This document shows, one piece after another, positions 1 to 7,012 of a stretch of 32,597 nucleotides of DNA. A program made the position numbers and the translations under genes. The DNA is from Micromonospora andamanensis (GTDB lineage: Bacteria; Actinomycetota; Actinomycetes; Mycobacteriales; Micromonosporaceae), in contig NZ_BOOZ01000067.1 in NCBI RefSeq assembly GCF_016863495.1, positions 1 through 32,597 on the forward strand, read 5' to 3'. Every line of letters starts with the position of its first letter. The stretch's first letter is position 1. The notes beneath the pieces are model-generated. The model was given only the letters and a program-made list of their open reading frames with translations. It made no database searches and had not been told where the DNA came from.

Positions 1-48
1 ATCTTCATAATGCCGCTAACCTCATGATCAACGGGGTGGGGCGGGGGG
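1..48. other. Window edge, no gene seen
   Basis: This is the downstream flank of the MocA-like gene. It is A/T-richer than its surroundings and carries TGATCA (27-32). I see no coding potential. It may be the edge of a dispersed intergenic element, but that is only an impression. Confidence 0.3.
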
Positions 49-642
49 TTAGACGGGTACGCGTTGTTCGGGGACAGAGAGGCCGTAGAGGGCCATGAGT
101 TCGGGGGTGTCGACGCGGCTGCCGTCGGCCACCGCGTCACAGGCGATGTCGACGATCTGGTCCTTGTGCGCCAGCAGGTACGGGCGGGCGCCGACGTCGG
201 CACTTGCCAGGGTGGCGATGCCGGGCCAGTGCCGACGGCCGAAGAGCATCGGGTAACCGCGCAGACCGTTGTAGGTGGCGCAGACAAGCACGTCGGGGAA
301 GGGCAGCGCGGTGACCCGGCGGACCGCCGCGGCGGTGAGCCCCGGCATGTCCACAGGCACCACCACCGCCGCCTCGACCCGGTCGTCGTCGATGCCGGCG
401 AGGCCGGCCCGGATGGACGAGCCGACGCCGGTACCCCAGGCGCGGTTGACCACCACCGTGGCGCGACTGAGGTCGGCGGTCTCGCGGACCTGGTCGGCCG
501 CGGCACCCAGGACGACCGCGATCTGCCCGCAGCCCGCCTCCGTCAGCGTGTCGATCATCTGGTCGACAAGTGGCTTGCCGCCCTGGTGCAGCAGGGCTTC
601 CGGCCCGCCGATGCGGCGGCCACCCCCCGCAGCGATGATCAT
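49..642 (-). CDS. MocA-like molybdenum cofactor nucleotidyltransferase
   Basis: NTP-transferase of the MobA/MocA family, about 197 aa. Family members attach CMP (MocA) or GMP (MobA) to molybdopterin. The N-terminal nucleotide loop AAGGGRR (residues 4-10) is clear, and a VPVDMPGL segment corresponds to the metal-binding aspartate region. I place the start at the ATG at 642, because homologues begin just before this loop. The open frame continues upstream without a convincing start; a GGAGGGAG sits before a CTG at 663, so a few more residues are possible. The neighbouring XdhC and molybdenum hydroxylase genes suggest it makes the cytosine dinucleotide cofactor for that enzyme. One oddity: the lysine normally ending the GxxxK loop is Glu15 (GGPEAL), so activity is not assured. 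Confidence 0.82.
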   Translation of the reverse strand: MIIAAGGGRRIGGPEALLHQGGKPLVDQMIDTLTEAGCGQIAVVLGAAADQVRETADLSRATVVVNRAWGTGVGSSIRAGLAGIDDDRVEAAVVVPVDMPGLTAAAVRRVTALPFPDVLVCATYNGLRGYPMLFGRRHWPGIATLASADVGARPYLLAHKDQIVDIACDAVADGSRVDTPELMALYGLSVPEQRVPV

Positions 643-820
643 TCCTGCGATCCGGTTCAGAGCTGCGCTCCCTCCAACGTTGGGAGCGGTCGGGGCCGCG
701 TGACCCCGACCCTCCCGTCCTACGCACACCGTTTGCAACGACAGCGGTCGGACGAGAGTGGCGGGGCATTTGGTGTAAATTGGGTATCTATAGGTCTACA
801 GGAGAGCCTCGGGTGTCCGC

Positions 821-1837
821 TCACCCGCCGACGGGCGCCTCGCCCAGCACCAGTTCGCCGGCCGTGATCCGGTCCACCGGCCGGATCGCGCCCTGCCCGT
901 CACGCAACCGCCCGCCGCCGCGTCGGTTGCCGACCGCGATGACCTCGGCGAGCATCGACAGCGCGGTCTCGGTGAGGGAAACCCCGCCGAGGTCCAGCCC
1001 CGCCGGGCCGGCAAGCCGGCTGAGACCCGGCGTACCGGCCAGCCGGGCCAGCCGCCGGGCGTGCGTGGCCCGGCTGCCCAGGGCACCGACGTAGCCGGCC
1101 GGTCCGGCCAGCGCGGCGCGCAGCGCCCGGTCGTCGATGCGTGGGTCGTGGGTCAGGACCAGCACCGCGTCGCGCGGGCCGAGGTGACCCGCTGCCAACC
1201 ACTCGTCCGGCCAGACGCAGATCACGTCGTCGGCAGCCGGCACCCGGTCCCGTTGGGCGTACGCCGGTCGTGGATCGGCCACGACGACCCGGCGTCCCGT
1301 CGGGACCGCCAGGGCGGCCAGCGCGGCGGCCAGGTCGGTGGCGCCGACCAGCAGCAACAGTGGACCGGGGACCAGTTCTTCGACGAACCGGTCGTCGCCG
1401 TCGGGCAGCCCGTGCCGATTCGCCGCCGTCGACCAGCGGAACGGTTCCCGAAGCTCGACGCTGAGCGCGAGCGGGCGGCGGGTGGCCAGCGCCGCGCCGA
1501 TGGCCGCGTACACCGGGCCGGTCGGCACGGGGCAGAGCAGTACGCCCAGCTCGCCGGAGCAGGCCGGGGTGGGTTCCCACGGCATCAGGTCGGCGCCGGG
1601 GCTGACCGAGGTGAGCCGGGCGCCGGCACCGTCGAGGACCGCCCGGGCCTCGTCGAGCAGGGTCGCCTCCACGCAGCCGCCGGAGACCGAGCCGGTCCAA
1701 CCGCCGTCCGAGGCGACGGCCATGGTGGCGCCCAGCGGACGCGAGCCGGGGCCGGAGCGTCGCACCAGTCGGGCCAGCACCACCCGCTGGCCGACGCCGT
1801 GGCGCTGCTGGACGAACGGCCACACCTCCGCCAACAC
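821..1837 (-). CDS. XdhC/CoxI family molybdenum cofactor insertion protein (PaoD-like)
   Basis: Chaperone of the XdhC/PaoD family, about 338 aa. Family members bind the sulfurated molybdenum cofactor and insert it into xanthine-dehydrogenase-type enzymes. The N-terminal XdhC_CoxI domain has the signature GSVSGGCVEA (residues about 49-58). The C-terminal Rossmann-like XdhC_C domain starts near LLLLVGATDLA and ends with a conserved GYVGALGSR stretch. The GTG at 1837 is chosen because AAAGG lies 7 nt upstream and the family's usual N-terminus begins here; the open frame extends to 2242 but would run into the divergent oxidoreductase gene. It is transcribed divergently from the [2Fe-2S] subunit gene and lies upstream of the MocA-like gene on the same strand (178 bp gap). 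Confidence 0.9.
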   Translation of the reverse strand: MLAEVWPFVQQRHGVGQRVVLARLVRRSGPGSRPLGATMAVASDGGWTGSVSGGCVEATLLDEARAVLDGAGARLTSVSPGADLMPWEPTPACSGELGVLLCPVPTGPVYAAIGAALATRRPLALSVELREPFRWSTAANRHGLPDGDDRFVEELVPGPLLLLVGATDLAAALAALAVPTGRRVVVADPRPAYAQRDRVPAADDVICVWPDEWLAAGHLGPRDAVLVLTHDPRIDDRALRAALAGPAGYVGALGSRATHARRLARLAGTPGLSRLAGPAGLDLGGVSLTETALSMLAEVIAVGNRRGGGRLRDGQGAIRPVDRITAGELVLGEAPVGG

Positions 1838-1960
1838 GTCGACGCCTTTCAGCCGGCAACCGTTGCGTCCATTTTTATCGCTTTTCCCGGCTTCATGGAT
1901 GAAAGATCCCTTTAATGGGATGGCGTCGCCGACACGCCACGACCACCCGGGAGGCGGACG
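1838..1960. promoter_or_regulatory. Divergent promoter region with ATCCC-TTTAAT-GGGAT dyad
   Basis: This 123-bp A/T-rich gap separates xdhC (minus) from the small oxidoreductase subunit (plus). It contains a perfect short dyad, ATCCCTTTAATGGGAT, at 1906-1921, whose centre TTTAAT is also a plausible plus-strand -10 box. On the minus strand GATAAAAAT (near 1875-1883) is a plausible -10 for xdhC. A GGGAGG ribosome site (1950-1955) precedes the plus-strand ATG. A regulator binding here could control both directions. Confidence 0.5.
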
Positions 1961-2488
1961 ATGGACACCGAGGTCACCCTGCGGGTGGACGGCGTCGAGC
2001 ACCAACTCACCGTCGACACCCGCACCACGCTGCTCGACGCGCTCCGTGAACGGCTCGGCAACACCAGCCCCAAGAAGGGCTGCGACCACGGGCAGTGCGG
2101 CGCGTGCACGGTGCTGCTCGACGGGCAGCGCGTCAACAGCTGCCTCGCGCTCGCGGTGGCCCACGACGGCGGCGAGATCGTCACGGCTGCCGGTCTGGCC
2201 ACCGACGGCCTGCACCCCGTGCAGCGGGCCTTCATCGACCACGACGCCTTCCAGTGCGGCTACTGCACCCCCGGGCAGATCGTCTCCGCCGTCGCCATGC
2301 TGGCGGAGGCGGCGGCGGGACGGCCCAGCACCGTCACCTTCGACACGCCCGGCGACGGCCCGAACGGCGGCCCGGTCGACCTGGCGGTCGACCCCGACGA
2401 GATCCGCGAACGGATGAGCGGCAACCTGTGCCGCTGCGCCGCCTACGCCAACATGGTGCCCGCGATCCAGGAGGTGGCCGGTTCATGA
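1961..2488 (+). CDS. Molybdenum hydroxylase [2Fe-2S] small subunit (PaoA/YagT, CoxS family)
   Basis: Iron-sulfur subunit of a xanthine dehydrogenase/aldehyde oxidoreductase-type enzyme, 175 aa. It passes electrons from the molybdenum centre to FAD. The N-terminal plant-ferredoxin-type domain carries Cys41, Cys46, Cys49 (CDHGQCGAC) and Cys61. The C-terminal four-helix domain carries Cys99, Cys102, Cys157 and Cys159 (CGYC and LCRC). An insert between the two C-terminal pairs is typical of the YagT/PaoA branch. E. coli PaoA has a Tat signal, but none is seen here, so the enzyme is probably cytoplasmic. The start has a GGGAGG ribosome site 5 nt upstream. Its stop overlaps the next start by 4 nt (ATGA), implying translational coupling. 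Confidence 0.94.
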   Translation: MDTEVTLRVDGVEHQLTVDTRTTLLDALRERLGNTSPKKGCDHGQCGACTVLLDGQRVNSCLALAVAHDGGEIVTAAGLATDGLHPVQRAFIDHDAFQCGYCTPGQIVSAVAMLAEAAAGRPSTVTFDTPGDGPNGGPVDLAVDPDEIRERMSGNLCRCAAYANMVPAIQEVAGS

Positions 2489-3474
2489 GGCCGTTCCGGT
2501 ACGAACGCGCGATCGACCCGGCCGGGGCCGTCGCCCTGCTGGCCGGCTCGCCCCGGGCTGCCTACCTCGGCGGCGGCACCAACCTGGTGGACCTGATGAA
2601 GCTCGACGTGGCCCGCCCCGACCTGCTTGTCGACATCCGTGGGGTGACCTCCCGGTCGATCGAGGAACTGCCCGACGGCGGGGTACGCGTCGGCGCCGGA
2701 GTCTCCAACAGCGACCTGGCCGCCGATCCACTGATCCGGCGCCGTTACCCGGTGATCGCCCAGGCCGTGGTGAGCGGCGCCTCCACCCAGTTGCGCAACC
2801 TCGCCACCGTCGGCGGCAACCTGTTGCAACGCACCCGCTGCCTCTACTTCCAGGACGTCACCACGCCGTGCAACAAACGCGAGCCCGGCACCGGCTGCTC
2901 CGCGATCGAGGGACACAACCGGGACCTGGCCATTCTCGGCGCCTCACCGGACTGCGTCGCCACTCACCCGTCGGATCTCGCGGTCGCGCTTGTCGCGATG
3001 GACGCCACGGTGCAGACCCTCGGCCCGGACGGCGGCCGGCGCATCCCGTTGACCGAGCTGCACCGGCTGCCCGGCGCCGAGCCGCAGGCCGACAACGTGC
3101 TGACCCACGGGGAACTGATCACCGCAGTGGACCTGCCGCCGCTGCCGTTCGCCACCCGCTCCTGGTACCGCAAGGTCCGGGACCGGGCCTCGTACGCGTT
3201 CGCGCTGGTCTCGGTGGCCGCCGCGATCGACGTCGCCGACGGGCTGGTCCGCGACGTGCGCATCGCGCTCGGCGGCGTCGCCCACAAGCCGTGGCGGGCC
3301 ACCCGCGCCGAGGACCTCCTGCGCGGTGGACCGGTCACCGAGGAGCGGCTGCGGCGGGCGGCGGCGGCGGAACTCGCCGACGCCCGGCCACAGTCGGACA
3401 ACGCCTTCAAGATCCCGCTCGCCCGTCACGTCGTCGTCCGTACCCTGCTGGACCTGGCCTCCGACGCACGCTAG
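2485..3474 (+). CDS. Molybdenum hydroxylase FAD-binding subunit (PaoB/YagS, CoxM family)
   Basis: FAD subunit of the same enzyme, 329 aa. The flavin-binding motifs GGGTNLVDLMK (residues about 29-39) and ATVGGNLLQ (about 107-115) are intact, followed by the CO_deh_flav_C domain in the last third. Four cysteines lie between and after these motifs at residues 119, 129, 138 and 157 (RCLYFQD, TPCNKRE, GTGCSA, PDC). From family knowledge this matches the PaoB/YagS branch, which holds an additional [4Fe-4S] cluster in an inserted segment. The ATG at 2485 overlaps the small-subunit stop. No large subunit follows on this strand, which is unusual because the three subunits are normally contiguous. Confidence 0.92.
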   Translation: MRPFRYERAIDPAGAVALLAGSPRAAYLGGGTNLVDLMKLDVARPDLLVDIRGVTSRSIEELPDGGVRVGAGVSNSDLAADPLIRRRYPVIAQAVVSGASTQLRNLATVGGNLLQRTRCLYFQDVTTPCNKREPGTGCSAIEGHNRDLAILGASPDCVATHPSDLAVALVAMDATVQTLGPDGGRRIPLTELHRLPGAEPQADNVLTHGELITAVDLPPLPFATRSWYRKVRDRASYAFALVSVAAAIDVADGLVRDVRIALGGVAHKPWRATRAEDLLRGGPVTEERLRRAAAAELADARPQSDNAFKIPLARHVVVRTLLDLASDAR

Positions 3475-3476
3475 CG

Positions 3477-3504
3477 CGGCCCGGCCGCGACGAGTATCGG
3501 GCCG
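3477..3504 (+). terminator. Stem-loop after FAD subunit gene
   Basis: The repeat CGGCCCG (3477-3483) pairs perfectly with CGGGCCG (3498-3504) across a 14-nt loop and starts 3 nt after the FAD subunit stop. It has no U-tract, as is common in high-GC actinomycetes. It is a plausible terminator for the two-gene operon. Confidence 0.4.
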
Positions 3505-3553
3505 GCCGGGGGCACTCAAGCCGGTGACGAGGCGGTGGCGGGCCCCGGCCCGG

Positions 3554-4660
3554 CTACGGCTCGCGGCGGGTGGCCAGGCGGAGCCGGCGTTTGACGCCGC
3601 CGGCCGCCCGGGTCCTCAGCCGGGAGAGGACGTTCACGTTGTCGTGGTCGCCGGCCGGCGGCTGGCTGAGCGCATCGGCGTGCGCCAGCATGCCGACGAT
3701 CGTCTCGACAGCGACCTGGAGCAGTTGCTCCTCGTCCAGGTCGTCGGGGCTGATGCTCTGCCGCATCACGGTCGGCCGCAACTCGTCGAGGTCACCGACG
3801 ATCCGGCACGGGTAGTCCTGAAGTTCCTTGATCTGCTGCTCCGCCAGCTCGCGCACCCAGTCGGCCCGGTCCAGACCGACACCGAAGGTGACCCCCTCGC
3901 GGCGTTTGAGCACGGCATCGACAAGATGCCGGTGCACCACCTTCTGGTACGGCGTACGCAGCGGGTACCTGTCACCCAACGCCAGGTTCACCCGACGCAG
4001 CAGTTCGATCTCGGCTGCGCCGAGCGACGGATTCGAGGTGGGTTCTGCCAGCTCACACACCCCGTCCGGGATCCCGAGGATCCCCGCGAACCGGTGCCAC
4101 AGCAGGTCCCGTGGGGCGCCGGGCGCGGGAACCGTCACCAGGTAGCGGTGTTCCGCGGGGACCAGGTCACCCCATCGACGCAGCATGCGCGGCGCGGTGT
4201 GGTTGTTCCAGAAGGCCTCGGCCCTGCCCTCCTCCACGGCGCGCATGAAGGCACCGAACCGCCAGCCACTGCGGGCCCGGACGCTCTGCTGCCAGAACGA
4301 CGGGAAGGTCCGCCACAGGTCACGACCGGCCGCGATGACGTGCACCTCGGCACCGTCGAGACTTTCCACAGCCCGGGCGGCCTGCGCACCGGTCGCCGCG
4401 CCCAGGCCCTCGTTGCTGATGATCACGTCGCCGGTCCAGCTATTGGCCTTCTCGGCCAGCCGGTCCCAGGTCCAGTAGACGTCGGTGTCCCGCCAGGACG
4501 CCGCGCGCAGGTCGGCCATCGCCTGGTCGTGCGCCACCGGACTACCCGGCAGCAGAATGCCCGCCTCCTGCAAGGCGGCGCAATTGTTCCAGAGCACGTT
4601 CTGCACATAGGTGCTTCCCGTTTTCGGCGCACCGATATGCAGATACACGCGCCTGGCCAT
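3554..4660 (-). CDS. Sulfotransferase-like family protein
   Basis: About 368 aa, related to P-loop sulfotransferases. The N-terminus has a strand followed by GAPKTGSTYVQ (residues about 8-18), matching the PAPS 5'-phosphosulfate-binding loop. A later VIAAGRDLWRTFPSFW resembles the 3'-phosphate-binding segment with conserved Arg and Ser. The rest is not recognisable to me, and the acceptor substrate is unknown. The ATG at 4660 is preferred over the one at 4702 because GGGAGG lies 5 nt upstream and the P-loop strand begins at once. The gene lies downstream of the molybdopterin subunit gene on the same strand (173 bp gap), between it and the other two oxidoreductase subunits. A sulfated product of the pathway is possible, but the link is only positional. 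Confidence 0.72.
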   Translation of the reverse strand: MARRVYLHIGAPKTGSTYVQNVLWNNCAALQEAGILLPGSPVAHDQAMADLRAASWRDTDVYWTWDRLAEKANSWTGDVIISNEGLGAATGAQAARAVESLDGAEVHVIAAGRDLWRTFPSFWQQSVRARSGWRFGAFMRAVEEGRAEAFWNNHTAPRMLRRWGDLVPAEHRYLVTVPAPGAPRDLLWHRFAGILGIPDGVCELAEPTSNPSLGAAEIELLRRVNLALGDRYPLRTPYQKVVHRHLVDAVLKRREGVTFGVGLDRADWVRELAEQQIKELQDYPCRIVGDLDELRPTVMRQSISPDDLDEEQLLQVAVETIVGMLAHADALSQPPAGDHDNVNVLSRLRTRAAGGVKRRLRLATRREP

Positions 4661-4833
4661 GCCGCCTCCCGGTACCGACACCATGTCGATCGAAGTGGTC
4701 ACGTTTGCGGAGCCAGGGTGACATACGGCAGGGGTAGGCGGGAACAGCGGGCGACCCCGCGTCAGGCGGACGAATTCCCCGCTGTCTCGACATGTATGAG
4801 CCGGAAAAATCAGGTGAACATTTGCCCGCCGGT

Positions 4834-6921
4834 TCAGGTGTCCAGCAGTTTGTCCAAGGTGATCGGAAGTTCGCGGACCCGCACTCCGGTCGCGTGATGC
4901 ACCGCATTGGCGATCGCCGCGGCCGTGCCGACGATCCCGATCTCACCGGCGCCCTTGACTCCCACCGGGTTGAGCTGGGCGTCCTCGTCAGGCACCCAGT
5001 ACGCCTCGACCGCCGGCACGTCGGCGTTGCTGCTCACGTGGTAGCTGGCCAGGTCGTGATTGGCCCAGGTGCCGTACCGGACGTCGAAGAGACCGGCCTC
5101 GTGCAACGCCATCGACAGGCCCATGGTCATCCCGCCGATCAACTGGCTGCGCAGGGTTGTCGGGTTGACCACCCGGCCGACGGCGAAGACACCCAGCAGC
5201 CGTCGCACCCTGACCTCACCTGTCTCCCCGTCCACCCGCACCTCGGCGAACTGCGCGCCGTACGCGTACCGGGGCAGCGTGGCCTGCGCCGCCACCTCCT
5301 CGTGGGTACTCGCCTCGACGAGCAGACCCTCCGCCGGCACACCGCCACGCAGCTCGGCGAGCCGGTCGCAGAGTCGCTCACAGGCACGCACCACGGCCCA
5401 GCTCCACGAGGCCAGGCCGGTCGATCCGCCGGCCAGCTCCGCCCGGGGCAGCGCGGTGTCGCCCACCTGGATCCGCACCCGCTCCGAGGGCACCCCGAGC
5501 GTGTCGGCGGCCACCTGCCACAGGGCGGTACGCGCACCGGTGCCGATGTCGGCGGCGTTGATGCGTACCTCGAAGGTGCCGTCGGCGTACCCGGCCGCCG
5601 AGGCGGTGGCCGGGCGGGCCCGGGCGGGATAGCAGGAGCCGGCCATGCCGGTGCCGTACAACCACCTGCCGCCCTGCTCGGATCGGGGGGTCGGGTTCCG
5701 GTCGGCCCAGCCGAACCGGCGTGCGCCGTCGTGGAGGCAGGCCGCCAGGTTGCGGCTGGTGAACGGTTTTCCGCTCTCCGGGTCGATCATCGTGTCGTTG
5801 CGCAGCCGCAGCTCGACCGGGTCGACCTGGCAGGCCAGCGCCAGCTCGTCGAGGGCGGACTCCAGGGCGAACGAGCCGGGGGTGTGTCCCGGGGCCCGCA
5901 TCCAGAACGGTGTCGGCACGTCGAGGCGCGCCAGGCGGTGCGTGGTGCGCCGGTTCGCCGCCGCGTACATGTTGCGGGTGTAGACGGCCACCTGCTCGGC
6001 GAACTCGGTCACCGTCGAGGTCTGGGTCACCGAGTCGTGGACGACAGTGGTGATCCGTCCGTCCCGGTCGGCGCCGAGCCGGACCCGTTGGATGGTCGGC
6101 GTGCGGTAGCCGACCGGGCCGAACATCTGCTGACGGGTCAGCGCGAGCCGGACCGGACGATCGACCTGCCGGGCGGCCAGCGCGGCCAGCGCGGTCTGCA
6201 CCTTGCAGTACTGCTTGCCGCCGAAACCACCACCGACGTGCGTGTTGACCACCCGGACCGCCTCCGGGGGCAGCTCGAACAACCGGGCCAGGATGTCCCG
6301 GACGGACGCGGAGCCCTGATCGGAGTCGTGCACCAGCAGGTGTCCGTCGTGCCACTGCGCGGTCGACGCGTGCGGTTCCAACGGGCTGTTGTGGTACGAC
6401 GGTGTGCGGTAGAGCAGATCCAACTGGATCTCGGCGGCGGCGAACCCGGCGTCGACGTCCCCGGCCACCACATCCGTCGGGAGGCTCGGGTTGATGTGCG
6501 CCGGCTGGTACAGCTCCGGGTCCTGGGCCGAGAGTTCGGTCCGGTACGGCTGCTCGTCGTAGTCGAGACGGACCAGCCGGGCCGCCTCCCGGGCCGCCTC
6601 ACTGGACTCGGCCACCACGACGGCGACGATCTGACCCCGGTAGTGCACGGTCGGCTCCTGCAACCGGTACAGCTCCGCGTCGACCCCGGCGGCCACGCGC
6701 GGGGCGTTGCCGTGATGCAGCACGGCGAGCACCCCGCCGACCGCCAACGCGGCGTCGGTGTGCACGGCGGTGATCTCACCGCGCACCACCGTCGACTGCA
6801 CGACCTGGGCGTACGCCACATTTCGCACCGGATACTCCACCGCGTACCGGGCGGCACCCGTCACCTTGTCTGCGCCCTCCAGGCGGGTGTCCGGCCGCCC
6901 CACCGCCACTGTGGCGTTCAC
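4834..6921 (-). CDS. Molybdenum hydroxylase large (molybdopterin-binding) subunit (PaoC/YagR type)
   Basis: Catalytic subunit, about 695 aa from this start. The first domain (about residues 10-120) is the aldehyde oxidase/xanthine dehydrogenase a/b hammerhead, beginning VGRPDTRLEGADKVTG. The molybdopterin-binding domain has GGGFGGKQY, an MRAPGHTPG active-site segment as in YagR/PaoC relatives, and the C-terminal GVKGAGEIGI containing the catalytic Glu. The AYxCSFR loop of form I CO dehydrogenase is absent, so the substrate is probably an aldehyde or heterocycle, not CO. The GTG at 6921 gives the usual short N-terminus; a GTG at 6954 adds 11 residues. It must partner the subunits at 1961-3474 but is on the opposite strand, behind a sulfotransferase-like gene. 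Confidence 0.9.
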   Translation of the reverse strand: MNATVAVGRPDTRLEGADKVTGAARYAVEYPVRNVAYAQVVQSTVVRGEITAVHTDAALAVGGVLAVLHHGNAPRVAAGVDAELYRLQEPTVHYRGQIVAVVVAESSEAAREAARLVRLDYDEQPYRTELSAQDPELYQPAHINPSLPTDVVAGDVDAGFAAAEIQLDLLYRTPSYHNSPLEPHASTAQWHDGHLLVHDSDQGSASVRDILARLFELPPEAVRVVNTHVGGGFGGKQYCKVQTALAALAARQVDRPVRLALTRQQMFGPVGYRTPTIQRVRLGADRDGRITTVVHDSVTQTSTVTEFAEQVAVYTRNMYAAANRRTTHRLARLDVPTPFWMRAPGHTPGSFALESALDELALACQVDPVELRLRNDTMIDPESGKPFTSRNLAACLHDGARRFGWADRNPTPRSEQGGRWLYGTGMAGSCYPARARPATASAAGYADGTFEVRINAADIGTGARTALWQVAADTLGVPSERVRIQVGDTALPRAELAGGSTGLASWSWAVVRACERLCDRLAELRGGVPAEGLLVEASTHEEVAAQATLPRYAYGAQFAEVRVDGETGEVRVRRLLGVFAVGRVVNPTTLRSQLIGGMTMGLSMALHEAGLFDVRYGTWANHDLASYHVSSNADVPAVEAYWVPDEDAQLNPVGVKGAGEIGIVGTAAAIANAVHHATGVRVRELPITLDKLLDT

Positions 6922-6969
6922 GATTCCGTTCCGTCCGCAGGTCTCCGATGCCACATAACGCCCATACTA
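6918..6969 (-). promoter_or_regulatory. Own promoter and possible 12-residue leader ORF of the large subunit gene
   Basis: On the minus strand a TAGTAT -10 box (6969-6964) is followed after 7 nt by an ATG (6956). This is the spacing seen at leaderless starts. That ATG opens a 12-residue frame whose TGA (6920-6918) overlaps the GTG at 6921 in a GTGA arrangement, so translation could be coupled into the large subunit. The alternative is direct use of the GTG at 6954. Either way, the gene appears to carry its own promoter. Confidence 0.4.
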
Positions 6970-7012
6970 GATTTTTCCCGTCTTACCAGGCGCTGATCGC
7001 GGCAGCCCGTCC

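Noticed and set aside
64..1915. Long plus-strand frames opposite the MocA-like and XdhC genes
   Set aside because: They are mirror frames of high-GC coding DNA: arginine/proline-rich, no domains and no ribosome sites.
1961..6921. Carbon monoxide dehydrogenase (CoxSML) assignment
   Set aside because: The AYxCSFR loop of form I CO dehydrogenase is missing, the large subunit has MRAPG, and the FAD subunit has the PaoB-type cysteines, so an aldehyde-type hydroxylase fits better.
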